Shown here: one piece after another, positions 1-11,024 of the stretch
Numbering within the stretch: the first letter of the stretch is position 1
Layout of the letters: each line of letters starts with the position of its first letter
DNA from: Trichaptum fuscoviolaceum
Lineage: Eukaryota > Basidiomycota > Agaricomycetes > Hymenochaetales > Trichaptaceae
DNA: 64,000 nucleotides
Assembly (NCBI GenBank): GCA_910574455.1
Contig: CAJSYZ010000004.1
Location: 3,404,565 to 3,468,564 of the forward strand
Direction: 5' to 3'
Made by a program: the position numbers and the translations under genes
The notes under the pieces: generated by a model
Seen by the model: the letters and a program-made list of their open reading frames with translations, nothing else
Told to the model about the DNA's origin: nothing
Database searches by the model: none

Positions 1-1737
1 TTTAGATCTTGTCCCTCCATCAACACCGAAAGGCATAATCGCATTCTGCAATATCGCACCTGCTCTCGTCGCGAAGGTTGGTTGGCCTTATTTGTTGAAA
101 GGTCGCATTCACTATGCGAAGAGATTGATCGGTTTGCTGCCTTTTGAGCTCATTTGGTATGATCGTAAGTAAAAACTCATTTGTGGACTATCGTTCGATT
201 CGAATTCGATTTAGGTTGTTGCTGCATTCGATTCTCTAGAAATGAGGCTTCTTGGCATCGGCCTGGCATCGCTTTCATCTGGTATGTACTTACTTTAATT
301 TCTTCTTGCTATTATATTGACAGAACTAAGGATTGGGTGAATTAACCTTCTTACAATTGTCTACGAGGTATCATCCGTCATCCGTGGCAGGTCACAGCGT
401 CGGGTATGCGGTATTTATGACAATGCTTTCTTCGTTCTGACTTGTTCAAAAGTTATTTTGCGTCGGGAACGGGGCCGCTGGTCTCGTTGGCGCTTTCATC
501 TGGGGGAGGTCCGAAGCTTAGGCGTCAGAATTGGTGTCGAATGTCTGATGCTGTAAGTAATGCTTTGCTGTGACGGAACGAAATACCTGATATTCCATTA
601 GTTTATGCCTTTCGTGATTCCGTTGACATACCTATTCCTTCTTCCTCGACCCACCGCCTTTGCTTCTCTTACTCTTGAAGAAGAAGAAGAAGCGGTTGCT
701 GACGCACCATCGGAGTATGTGCCTCTGCCAAGTGGCGAGGATGGAACAGACGCGGGAGAAGCGACTTTGTATACCTCGCCAATGAAGGCATCAGTGTCTC
801 TGACTGCCAGAGACAAACTGCGCCTAGTTAGACCCCTCCTTCTGAAGTACATGCTCCCCCTCTGTAAGTCACCCGGTCAATTCTCCTCCCTCGTTACTCA
901 TTCCCGACGACCAGTTTGCGTTTATACAGTCAGTTGTCTTCCGCTGTCTAAATGAAGAAAGCTAATTCTATTGAAGTTCGAATACACGATTAATCAGGTA
1001 GGAGGTTGTTGCTCAATTCATCTCAATTACTGAGAGCTGTCTCAGGGCATCGCACCTACGTTAATCTACCCCGTCCCCTCGACAGAGGAGCATCCGATCA
1101 TGCAACTCATAATCCACTCTATCCGCGATTTACCCCCTGTGGCAACTCGTGTACCAATCTACTGTATTTCTATCACGTTCCTCCATCTCCTTTGGTCTTC
1201 CTCCTCTTCCGAGTCGCCTGCTTTCACTACCAGCTATAGTGCAAGGTGGAATTTTGTTCGTACTCGGGCTCGAGTCTGGTCTGGGATTGATTCCCGATGA
1301 TATGGAAGGGCTCGCCTTTGGCCTTGTATTCCTGCTCATCAGCATCGAAGGCGTCTGTGGTGGCTTAGCTTAGTGGGTTGTCTTGTTCTTGGGTTAATTA
1401 TCTGCATCTTACTGATGACACACAGCGTTAACGTCTTCTATCGCATAAACAAGATTACCAACGTCCTCGAGATAGTGAAGATCCTCACAGTCACGAGAGG
1501 GAGCGGCAAGAGCGGAGTTCAAGATTCGGCTCTATTGGCTTTGCTGATTCGTCTGGTATCTTGCTTGCCTCTCTTCTCTCAATGCCAATGGAAATTGGCC
1601 TTTGTCGTGCTCAAGTGGGTAGGGAAAACGTCTTTGTGCAGAGTTGTGATGTCATAATGGAAACTTGGGGGATTTTTCTGTCATTATTTGACCTTTCGAC
1701 GCATGCGATGTCTGGTATTGTGACTGAGAAAAGGTAG
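1..1737 (+). pseudogene. BTN1: Battenin (CLN3/BTN1) 3' portion, frame broken by several small indels
   Basis: The gene enters from the left edge, so its 5' end is missing. Conserved battenin blocks are readable in order across different frames: PKGIIAFCNIAPALVAKVGW (about 36-95), RLLGIGLASLSSG, LGELTFLQLSTRYHP, MPFVIPLTYLFLLPRP (605 on), FEYTINQ, GIAPTLIYPVP, FLSRSSISFGLPPLP, then YVNVFYRIN and SSGILLASLLSMPMEIGL at the C-terminus. Canonical introns fit at about 165-214, 282-330, 553-601, 864-914, 929-976, 998-1045 and 1373-1425. The reading frame still breaks at about 133 (extra T), 470-500 (two lost bases), 540, 1131 (two lost bases) and 1456 (one lost base). Battenin is a multi-pass vacuolar/lysosomal membrane protein. 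With this many breaks it is a pseudogene, or the assembly carries uncorrected indels here; several breaks fall in short homopolymers. Family identity is secure; functional state is not. Confidence 0.8.
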
Positions 1738-2356
1738 TGCCGTGAGTAATTCTTGTAACCTTTTTCTCAGTCTTTGCAGCGTCCACGTAAGCTTTGTGAT
1801 ACTTATGAAAAAATAGCTTTCATCCTTATTTACCGCAGAATTCTGTACAACTAGCTACATTAGAGCATCCCTTTTCTCTTCCTCTATTCCCGACTCATTC
1901 CAACTTTTCTCCTTTGATTGAAGCCGGCTTCATACTTAACATACTTTCGGATTCAAATTAGTTCTCACACATTCAGCTGTCGTATAAACAGTGACAATTG
2001 CACGCAATCCCAAATAATACACCCCTTTCTTTCGAACCATTCACTATTATCGCGTTATAAACCTTGTCCCCTACTAGCTTGTCAAAACTACTTCTGCTCA
2101 AAGCAATTGGAGTTTGTTTCCAGATATGTGCCACTGGTAATTAGAAATGACTAAGTATTCGAAAAGTAGATTCCCACGTTTGTAACCGATTTTCCCGAGC
2201 TGATCCAATTTTTTGACAGCCGGTACTCGACGACAAGCCACCATCTAGTAACAACCCCCCTGGCCGTCGTGCTCGACAGCGAGCTCGACGCCGGGACAAT
2301 GCCAGACGACCCAGATCGGCGCCAATGAGAATAGACCACGCGAGCCACTTCAGCAA
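1738..2356. other. Intergenic region without recognisable gene
   Basis: About 620 bases between the battenin remnant and the Myb-domain gene. No conserved coding frame was recognised. The last ~200 bases (2215-2356) are GC-richer and contain an open Arg-rich frame (RRARQRARRRDNARRPRSAP). This may be the true N-terminus of the next gene, displaced by one frame, or its 5' leader. Confidence 0.5.
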
Positions 2357-4052
2357 ATGGAAGATGTAGAGTGCGCAGAGCAGCCTGAGGTTGTCACTGA
2401 CTTGCGCACCACTAAGTACGTGCTGTGCCATTGTTCGGCTATGTTTCTTGTCTAACGGTCTTTGAACAGCCTCGAAATCCTCAACAACTATATCCAGCGC
2501 CAACGCGCTTTACTGGAACGTATCAAGCTAGATATCAATAATTTCAAAGAGCTCAAGTCGTCTGCCGAGAAGGACCCGCAAAGACACCTCAACCGTATTG
2601 TACATGAATATAATCAAGATGATTGTCTGGAAAGAGTTAATGATTTGGTGGAGGACGTGCGTAATGGTGAAGAGGAAGAAAATATCACGGACACGATTGA
2701 CTGGAAGTTGTTCGAAGGCCACGGTGAGCTTTGCATAAACTGTATCCGTGTATTGCTCATGCTTTGCAGATACGTCGTCTATTTGCGAGCTTGCGGTTAA
2801 GACACGTTATGCACATCCTTCGGCTATGTTTCTTCCTTGGCACTGTCCGCCATTACCCATTCCAAGTGCCTCAAAGCATCCTCCAATCCCATCCGGACTT
2901 TCAAGGCTATGCGAGTCGGAGATGATGGCGCGTGTTCGCGCTGCTAGGTCAAAGATGCTGGACCCGGTATTAGAGCGGAACGTCGAGTTTCTTGCCTCGT
3001 TGCCGCCGGACATAGACGAAGAGTCATCTAAAGGCACAGAAAAATCAAAAGGGAGAACAAACAACGGCAAGCACAAGTCGCACGCGCATGGTGGAAACCG
3101 ACGCAAGAAGCATGTCGGGTCGAACACGACTATACGTCCTCGTGGACCGGGAGGTGTCTTCGTTAAACGGAGTACACTGGTTGACGGCAAGTCCACTCCC
3201 GAATTTGCTACACCTACTACGCCGGCGTCAGCGGCTTCCGAACTTGCTCGATGTATGTCTTCTGTGAGCTCCATTGGTGGTGGTGAGGGTCGGCCAAAGC
3301 GTCAGCGCCGACCATCCGTCCGCGTTCTCGAGGGCGCTCCCCCCCTAGGAAGTCGCAGGACCTCAAGAAGACTGAGCTCTGCCCTTTCGACCCCTGCTGG
3401 ATCAGTGTCTCCAGCACCGGAGACAGCGCAACAAAGTCAAGTGCGTCTGATCATTCGGCTTCCGCCTCGATCTGCCTTTGCTCGTGACAATACTCGCGAC
3501 TCTACCACACCATATGCCTCTACGTCTAGTTCCGTTTCTGCGAGCTTGAATACCCCGTCTGGTAGTACGGTCGTCACTCCAGTCACGCAAACGTTCAGAC
3601 AGTTAGCCGAACAAGGTGACGATATGGACGTGGATGAAGTGAAGGAAGAAGAGGTAGACCATTATGATTGGAACGGCTTGGACAATGTCAGTACTTCTGA
3701 TGAAGAAATATCTGAAGGAGAGGATGAGAAGGTCGAACCAAAACCCTTGTCTTCTACTTCCAAGTCTGTCAATCTGGCCGTGAATGGAAAGAATGGGAAA
3801 GTCCGTTCCAAGACTTTCAATCAGACGTGGAGTGTCTCTGAGCAGCACCTTCTCGATCAACTTCTCGAGCAGTTTCCCGATGGCACAAAGAATCGGTAAG
3901 CCTCAGAATTCATCTATATATCTGATCCCTAATTGAGACACTGCAGCTGGTCAAGGATATCGAAAGCGATGGATGGCCGTCGAACTGCTCGACAAGTCGC
4001 ATCTAGGGTGCAGAAGTATTTCGCTAAAATGAAGAAGTATGGAATCATATGA
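2357..4052 (+). CDS. Myb/SANT-domain protein, ZZZ3-like
   Basis: Four exons: 2357-2415, 2470-2723, 2770-3895 and 3947-4052. All three introns have GT-AG ends and the phases match, giving 514 codons plus stop. The N-terminal third is charged and helical (NNYIQRQRALLERIKLDINN). The middle is a long Ser/Thr/Pro- and Lys/Arg-rich disordered stretch followed by an acidic patch (DDMDVDEVKEEEVDHYDWNG). The C-terminus is a single Myb/SANT repeat split by intron 3: QTWSVSEQHLLDQLLEQFP, then WSRISKAMDGRRTARQVASR and VQKYFAKMKKYGI. That ending resembles the SANT domain of ZZZ3-type chromatin proteins, so a nuclear chromatin-associated role is inferred. No ZZ zinc finger is seen. The start is the first in-frame ATG of exon 1; a longer N-terminus in another frame just upstream cannot be excluded. 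Confidence 0.75.
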
Positions 4053-4534
4053 TGTGAAGTAGATTACGATCAATACCCTCTCCGAGCCGTTATTTTTCCG
4101 CACCAATATGTTTATGAGTTTAAATTTTTGAACTATGTCCCTGTTTCAACTGGACTTCTAGCATTGCTACTATTTCGCTTCATATAAAGCTCTCGCATAG
4201 GATATACAATACGTCTATTTTTCATTAAAAATGCTATACATTCGGACAATCTAAGGTTCACGGACTCAAAGCTCAAGCTGTTACTTGTTAGTGCCACAGT
4301 TACGCCGCCACACTGACTGCACTTGGTACGCACCTTGTTTTCTCGTTTTCTCGCTTCTGAGACTTCAAATAAGTACAGTGTTTATCTTCATCATTGTGTC
4401 TTGCGGCACCGTGACTGCCAGTGTGACGTGCCGGAGCGTGCCTGTGGCTCGGAATCCGACGCGTTTAGCGCGACCACTTGCTGCTTTTGTGATGTCTTGC
4501 TCCTTACCTTCATCTTCACCACTTTCATTCGACA
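4053..4534. other. Intergenic region between Myb-domain and F-box genes
   Basis: About 480 bases, AT-rich at the left (likely 3' UTR and polyadenylation region of the Myb gene), then CT-rich just before the F-box ATG, as is usual for basidiomycete promoters. No gene recognised. Confidence 0.5.
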
Positions 4535-6278
4535 ATGCCCGATATTTTCGCGATAGATGAAGTATTGCGCACCTTTCTACGCTTTTGTGATAAAGCAAGT
4601 CTTGCCCGCTTGGCACGTACAAGCAAACTGCTCTCAGACCCAGCGCTGGACATACTATGGGAAACTCTCGAGTCGTTCTTACATTTCCTGAAGCTCTTTC
4701 CAGAAGACTTGATCACATTCAATGTTATGGATAATGGGATGGTGAAACCTGTGGGTACTAGCAGAGTTCTCGTCTTTGAGTCATCGATGACCCCTTTTCC
4801 AGACGGTCAACCACTTGATCATACCGCGCCATTGGAAGCGCGTAACACCGTATGCTCGACGGATTCGTGTTTGGAAGTCGGAGGATCTTTCGTACATCGA
4901 TGAACCTGTTGTCGACCACTTGGCATTCGGAAGGCCACCGGAGTACATCATGCCCCGTCTCCAGCATATGGAGGTAGCAGGAACGAGTGTCTCGGGAGTA
5001 CATCTGCAGACCTTCCTCACCTGTCCGTCTCTCGAGACTGTCACTGTGTGGAACACCGATCCGGATCTTTGGACATCGCGCGCGATGAACACCTACTTTC
5101 GCACCCTCGCAGACCGCGCACTGAACCTGCGGAAGCTCATCGTGCATTGGGGCGACCTTGGGCCTGCGAATGCCTCCTTGCAAGCCTCGCAGACCCCATT
5201 CGTCGACGGTCTGTACGACATATTCTCGTATCAGGGTTCGCAGCTCCAGACGGTGAACCTGTGGTCACCGTTGTCACTGGACTCGAAGACGTTCCTGATG
5301 CTATCTCAGATGCCAAACTTGTCTACGCTACACCTCAACTTGATCGGCATACATAACGCAGACGTGCTGGGAGTAGATATCAAAGACCGCTCGCATGCGT
5401 TTCCAGCACTGAAAGACGTCTTCCTAGCGGGCGCAGTGGGGGCTTTCCCGAAGATTCTTCAGTATTTTGGTAATGCGTCGGACATGACGAGTCTGGGATT
5501 CAGCGTAAGAGAGGTTCCACTCGCGAAATCCTTAGCAGCACTGTTCACGTCGGTGGCAAATACGTTCACGCGACTACGTATCTTGCAGTTCAATGTACCC
5601 AAGGAAGAAATCAGTATGACACTGTCCACCCTTCAATCTATCAACGACACAGAGCTATACCATTATGATATCCATGTCATTAAAAATCTTCTGCGACTAC
5701 ACAGCATCGTCGCAGTCCACCTCGAACTCGGTGTCCCTCTACATCTCACGGACTCAGATCTACGTACGATTGGCAAAGCCTGGCAGAATATAGAAGTGCT
5801 CAATCTTTGCTCTGATCCGTTCTGTGAACGTACGCGAGCACGACCGACGTCATCAGTGAATGGGCTCCTTGCTGTTGTTTCTCAGTGCTCGTCACTCAAG
5901 CACCTCGGTCTCTTTGTCGACTACAGCGCAGGAGTCTCAGAGGATGCCATTGCAAGTGCCGAATTCGCGTCGAGCTCGCTCGTTCACCTCGATGTCGGAC
6001 GCAGCTGGATCAAAGAGCCAGCTCTTGTCGCTGCTCTCCTTAGCGGTGTTTTCCCAGTGCTAAAAGTTTTCCAGTGGTCTGGCATGTCAGATCCCGGAAC
6101 GACCGAGGACGATCCCTGGGCGGACGAAAGGTCGGTGAGCATCGCGTTTGGGCATGCCAGTGGCTGGCGTCGAGTGTTTGATCTCTTGCCTGTATTTCGC
6201 GCTGTTCGAGCAAACGAGCGCCGGGTCCGGAACTTGGAGACTATTCTTCCGATCGAGGCAGGTATGAACGTCGATTAG
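4535..6278 (+). CDS. F-box protein with leucine-rich repeat-like C-terminus
   Basis: Two exons, 4535-4750 and 4803-6278, joined by a 52 nt GT-AG intron in phase 0, give 563 aa. Without this intron the locus looks like two frames. The N-terminus (FAIDEVLRTFLRFCDKASLA, RLARTSKLLSDPALDILWET) is a typical agaricomycete F-box: hydrophobic start, then leucines, then the P-ALDxLW element. The rest has irregular leucine-rich strands such as LQTVNLWSPLSLDSKTFLML, NLSTLHLNLIGI and LKHLGLFVDYSAG, resembling the degenerate LRR region of fungal FBXL-like proteins. F-box proteins recruit substrates to SCF ubiquitin ligases through Skp1; the substrate cannot be inferred. Basidiomycetes carry large families of such genes. 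It is intact and lies about 690 bp from the tandem array. Confidence 0.82.
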
Positions 6279-6968
6279 CGTACTCTTGCCACTCCTCTCG
6301 GTCTTCAGGCATAGACTGAAACGACTTCGACGCCTCGCTATCCATGCGCTTGCTTCCGGCCCGGCTGGCTGGTTATTCCGATGCTTTCAGGTCTCGACGA
6401 GGATTCATGGCTTTCTCCAAGCGCGGTGCATGTTCCAAGAGCGCTACTTCATCTTCGAATCAATGCAGAGAAATACTTATAATGGGGCTAATATCTCGGA
6501 CATAATAAGGTGATTGTACCCGTTTATCTGATTTTGTACATTCCTTCTCTATATAGTCTTATCTGGTTCACATCTTTCTACTTTTCGTTGAAGTTATTCC
6601 GATTCCTTGATTTCCCCTTTTCTAATCCTGTTTTCTATTGCTATTATGTGTTTTGTTTCCATTCACCCTGTTGTACACTATCCAAGCCATCAACCTTGTA
6701 TTATAGCTGATTTATCTGCTGAGTTTTCAGAATAAAATTAGATCTGCCATTATATCCAAGTCAACAAATGTCACATTACTGGAAGAATAGTTTGAATCAA
6801 AGGACAAGATCAATATCTCTCGCCAAATAACCTCAAGCTCATTTAACACATGCATTGAGCTAGAAAGCGGTTACTTGGTGTCCAGACTTAGACCGAGGAT
6901 GATAGTCAACCTTTCAGAGATAGTCAATCCCAGCGCTCTGGCGCTCTGGCATAACGAAACTGCAAGCA
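6279..6968. other. Intergenic region before the tandem array
   Basis: About 690 bases. The first ~200 bases extend the GC level of the F-box gene; the rest is AT-rich. No conserved coding sequence recognised. The sequence changes abruptly at 6969, where identity with the later repeat units begins. Confidence 0.5.
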
Positions 6969-7439
6969 CGTCCTGCCGAGCATGAATATGGAACATGCTC
7001 AATCGTTTCAAGACGTCGTCATTCCTTCATCCGTGTCGCAGCTCTTCTTTTCTCCATTCATTTCCCCACCCTTTCCCAGGTACATTTGAAACAAACTGTG
7101 CTCACATCTCAAAACAAGCTATCGACTTCAAATACAACCATTTCTCATCAAATCCCGCCTAGAGTACCTTTTCATCAAGAATGTGCCTAGACCAATCTTT
7201 CAACTCGCCCATTCGTTGGTTGAAGCTCAAGACACGGGTTTTCTGAAATCTGAGTCCGGCGGCAGTCTCGAATTCTGCTCGGCGGGACGGGGAATGCCGA
7301 TTGAGTGCCCCTTGCTTAATTAGATTGGGGTGACTGAAGGCAATATTTTGCTGCTTCCGACTTGAACACCATCACCATCATCTTAGGGGGAGGATGTCGT
7401 ATGACTTACGCCGTCTTTTCTCCAGAATCCCCACCTTAA

Positions 7440-7453
7440 CGCGACCGGTCGCG
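7440..7453. promoter_or_regulatory. Perfect 14 bp palindrome upstream of the NT-C2 start
   Basis: CGCGACCGGTCGCG is a perfect palindrome ending 41 bases before the NT-C2 ATG. It is kept unchanged upstream of all five gene copies, at 7440, 14780, 22112, 33376 and 40692. It may be a dimeric transcription factor site or part of the 5' leader; position and symmetry are the only evidence. Confidence 0.4.
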
Positions 7454-7494
7454 AACGAACGAAACGACACGATTTAGAGACATCAAGCTGCACG

Positions 7495-8819
7495 ATGCGT
7501 TCAACGTCGCATCTCACTGGCACGTCGTCCACGTCGACAGTCAGACCCAAATCACCGAGGTCGAGTGCTCATACTCGAGCAGAGTCGCCGCTGCCGAAGA
7601 ACAGCGTCCGTACCCATCTCGCAGACTTTCTGCCACTTCCGCGCCACGCACTCTTCCACGTCAAGGTCACGATCCACCAGCTCTGGAATGTTCCGTTTGT
7701 CAACGGTCGATACAGTGTGCGATGGAAGTTTCAGAATGTACAGTCTGTGCGAGGGAATGGGCTGAAGGCGAAGATGAGAGCATCGGCGGCGGCGTCGGTG
7801 TCGAATTTGACGGCAAAGGGGAAGGGCCGGGTGGTGAGCGGCGAGAGCATGGAGAGCAACGGAACCGGAAATGAGTCGCTATTTCCCTCAGAGGATTCAT
7901 CAAGATCATCGGTCGTGAACGACGGAGCGTCGTCTACAAACCCCTCGCCACTGCTAAAGACAGCATTCTTGCCTGACAACGGGGATGTGCTCGAGTTCTC
8001 ACACGACTCCCGGGGGCGCACGGACTATGTCGATCTGAGAGACCATAACGTGAAATGGGGTCAGACAATCAATGTTCTCGTTCAGATGGATGTGCACCGA
8101 GATACCAAGGAGCTGCAGCCAAGCGAGCTCAAGCTCGTGGTCGAGCAAGTGAGTGTCTCAATGATATTATGCGTTAGACGGACTTCTTATTCGTGCAGCT
8201 TGTCATTCCCGGTGACCCAGATTCGCCTCAGACCCCACGCCTGGGTGCTGTGTACCTCAATCTGGCAGAGTACGCAGATGAGGGCCCCGTCACTCGCAGA
8301 TATCTCCTCCGGCAAAGCAAGATAAACGCAACGCTGCAGCTCACCGTCGAGCTCACACATATCGACGGCGAAAAGTCTTATAAATCTCCACCCCTAAGGA
8401 AGGGCGAAGTGATGGCGGGAGTTGCGACACTCCTTGAGAATAGCCCCTTCGGCTCCCTCCATCGCCCGTCCTTCTCTCGCCAGGCATCGACCAGGCCAGC
8501 GTTCGGCCTAGAGAATCTGACACCCGGCGGATCTCGACCGAGCTCCCCACGATCCCGCGCGCACAGTCCGAGTCCGGAATCACTACGAACGACAGACAAC
8601 ATCATTGAGGCGATCTTTAACCCTGTACCTACGAGCTCAACTACACCTTCGCCGTTTACATACTATGTCCCGCCAAAACCTCGCCCTTTACCTGCGCTGG
8701 ATCTTAGCACCATACACGATCAGACCGAGGACGAACCTCCACAGAGTGCTGTCAGCAGAAGCACCAGTGTATCTCGGTCTATCTCGATGTCGACTCATAG
8801 CAGTCATTCGCATGCATGA
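7495..8819 (+). CDS. NT-C2 (EEIG1/EHBP1 N-terminal C2) domain protein, copy 1
   Basis: Exons 7495-8148 and 8199-8819 with a 50 nt GT-AG intron in phase 0 give 424 aa. Residues about 45-70 (HALFHVKVTIHQLWNVPFVN then GRYSVRWKFQNVQ) match the opening strands of the NT-C2 domain. The domain resumes after a Ser-rich insert of about 80 residues at KWGQTINVLVQMDVHRDTKE and LVIPGDPDSPQTPRLGAVYL, and ends near YLLRQSKINATLQLTVELTH. The C-terminal ~170 residues are Ser/Pro-rich and look disordered. NT-C2 domains are thought to bind membranes or Rab/actin adaptors (EHBP1, EEIG1). A trafficking or cytoskeletal adaptor role is family-level inference only. The protein is identical to copy 2. The ATG is the first in the frame and follows a stop-rich leader. 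Confidence 0.85.
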
Positions 8820-9133
8820 GAAGCCTACTCGCCAACGTTGGTGGCAAAAATTCGGACACCATCGGCAGGAACGGCATGCCAGCTCAAACACTTCAAATCA
8901 GGGCAAAAGTAGCCACCCTCCGTCTCAATCTCCTTCACTGGCAATGAGATTGTTGGTGGAAGCAAACAAAAAACATATCATTCTAGGGTTAGGACAGCAA
9001 ATCAAACTTCAAGAATTCTGGCTATCTCCACGTCGTCCAATCCTCCTTTTTTATACATTTGACGATAGTCTCCCCTTATATTGGGCAGAATATCGTGGGT
9101 TAGTAACTAACTACTGCTAACTAACTACGAAAG
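8820..9133 (+). other. 3' flank of NT-C2 gene
   Basis: About 310 bases after the stop, likely 3' UTR and terminator. It includes an interstitial GGGTTAGG string and an AT-rich stretch at about 9050. No separate gene seen. Confidence 0.4.
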
Positions 9134-9716
9134 CCTAAAAGTCAAAGTAAGTCTAAATCTCTGTCTGCATCAATCTAAATTGCTTACATTCGGCGAAGCC
9201 AGGGTAACATCGGTTGCATCGCGTCGCGACGCTTAGGCGCTCGTCGAAGCGCCGACTATGAAGAGACAAAGTAAGTCGAAATCTCTTTTTGCGCTTTCAA
9301 TTGAAATGCTTACATTTAATGCGGGGGCCAGGTTAACGCGCGTCGATTGCGCCGCCTCGACGCTTAGGCGCTCGTCGAAGCGCCGGTTGCACATTGTCGC
9401 TCGAAGATTCTGTGAGGTATTTGTTAATGAAATGTAAAGCTCAATGTAACCATTGTTACTTACCATAGTTTGGAATAGCCCGGGGGCAAAGACGACGCTG
9501 GCGCTTATCAAAGCGCCGCTTCTGGACGTCGCTCGAAGGCTCTACTGTAACAAGAGGTAAGTCAATAACATGGTACACCTAAATGTAATAAGGGATGCTT
9601 ACCATATAATCATGTAGACTAGGCCTCGAGGTCGAAGAGGAGTCGAAAGCAGTGGTGAAGGTCAGGGTAGGTCGACGGCGAGGGGGTTCAGAGTGGGGGT
9701 CGGCGGGGAAGGCCAA
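9134..9716 (-). pseudogene. Minus-strand spliced exon relics with a duplicated exon core
   Basis: Read on the minus strand, four GT-AG introns of 53-58 nt are evenly placed (9602-9545, 9463-9410, 9313-9256, 9187-9135). They separate exon-like blocks up to 9603, 9544-9464 (81 nt), 9409-9314 (96 nt) and 9255-9188 (68 nt). Two consecutive blocks share the palindromic core CGGCGCTTCGACGAGCGCC, and the upstream block has a diverged copy (RRFDKR versus RRFDER). This looks like exon duplication. No single frame stays open through all blocks, so it is probably a decayed gene or a spliced noncoding transcript. The same block recurs in U2, U3, U5 and, diverged, in U6 (about 42345-42900). Confidence 0.45.
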
Positions 9717-9847
9717 TGCGACGGCGCAACAGCATAATGCAATCTACTGACTCGCTAACCTTTCCTCCCAGCCTTTATAGCGATTTTGCGTGGTCTGTGC
9801 GCACGACTCCCTTCCACTCTTGGTTACCCACTCGCTTCGCTTCGCAA

Positions 9848-11024
9848 GCTCGCTCGGCGGACGAAATTACATATATACATTGTTGTTCCATCAAACTGTC
9901 TACTCGCTTGCGAAGCGCGCGCACGCACCGGCCTAACACTTTGTTATCTTGTCAGGCCACCGCTTTACAGAAGACGTTGCTCGCGGGAATTCGATACATA
10001 GCTACAACGCTATCTGAGCTCCTCAAAAGCAGTGAAGACCTGAGCATGAAGAACTGGGCTTGCTCACGTCTGCACAGCAATCAAGACGCAAGGCCCGCTT
10101 TCCCCTCGGCGGACGAATACATTATTATTACGGCTAGGAGAATACTCGCTTGCCAAGCGCGCGCGCGCGCGCGCTGGGCACATTCATTGCCATTTTGTCA
10201 GGCTCGCACAACGCCGCTCGCCGGATTTCTTTACATACATACATTGCTTTGCAGAAGACATTGGTCGCGCGAATTCGATACATACCTACATCGCTATCTG
10301 GACCCCAAGTACTCGCTCTCTTTCACCAAACACAGAGCCAATGCTCTGCAGACGAAGAACTGGGCTTGCACCTTAATCAAGATGCAAGGTTACCGTTTGG
10401 CGGAGAAAATACATTTATGGTGCGCGTCTACCTAGGCCCGCGCTCACATCTGTCTGGTAAGCGAAAATCATTTCGCGTAGTGCTCTATTTCGTGTCCCCC
10501 GGAGGTTGCTCGCCGGTGTATCTTCTGCAGATACTGCTCAGTTGTTTAGAAATGCCTGTACATACATACTTATGAAAATAAAAGTCTTTCTACTGCACAG
10601 TATTGCACGAAGCTGCTCGCCGGAATCATTTATATATATACATTGTGATCCTGCAAGTGCAGTACGCTCTACGGAGGAAATTAGTACATGACAGAGGCAA
10701 GCGAGCTTTGCTACGCGTGAACGTAAGGCTTTCATGCGTCCCCCGGGTCGCTCGCCAGCGGAATTTATATAGCTATATTGTCATTGTAGTATGGAATACA
10801 TTTTATTACTGCAATCATGCCGCCTGCGGCTCTGTAGAGAGTTGTCACTGCTTCGCGTGAAGCTGCTCGCCGGAAGAATTTACATATATACATTGTGATC
10901 TTGCAAGGATTCAAATGGACTGAAAGGCCATTTTAAACTTAAAATCAAGCTTCTATTGGCTGCATGGCATGCTCAGCATCCTGTGAAGCTGCTCGCCGGA
11001 AGAATTTACATATATACATTGCGA
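9848..11024. repeat. Motif A array, U1: ~11 spaced copies of a ~31 nt motif
   Basis: The best copies read GCTCGCCGGAAGAATTTA followed directly by CATATATACATTG. Copies begin near 9848, 9979, 10106, 10215, 10263, 10397, 10508, 10614, 10750, 10865 and 10991, mostly 100-130 bases apart. The spacers are unrelated to each other and often rich in GCGC. Left-hand copies are more degenerate than right-hand ones. No coding function; the block may derive from a decayed satellite or a protein-binding array. Confidence 0.7.

Noticed and set aside
4740..4810. Frameshift in the F-box gene
   Set aside because: A canonical 52 nt phase-0 intron (4751-4802) restores one continuous frame.
8990..9000. Interstitial telomere repeat (GGGTTAGG)
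   Set aside because: Only one TTAGGG-like unit is present, not an array.
10158..10176. Alternating GCGC tract as Z-DNA signal
   Set aside because: Only about 16-18 bases and variable between units; too weak to support as a feature.
9848..11024. Long open frames through motif A (for example 9716-10435 with repeated YIHC)
   Set aside because: Frames change between units through 1-2 nt indels in GCGC runs, the protein is low in coding character, and repeats explain the openness.
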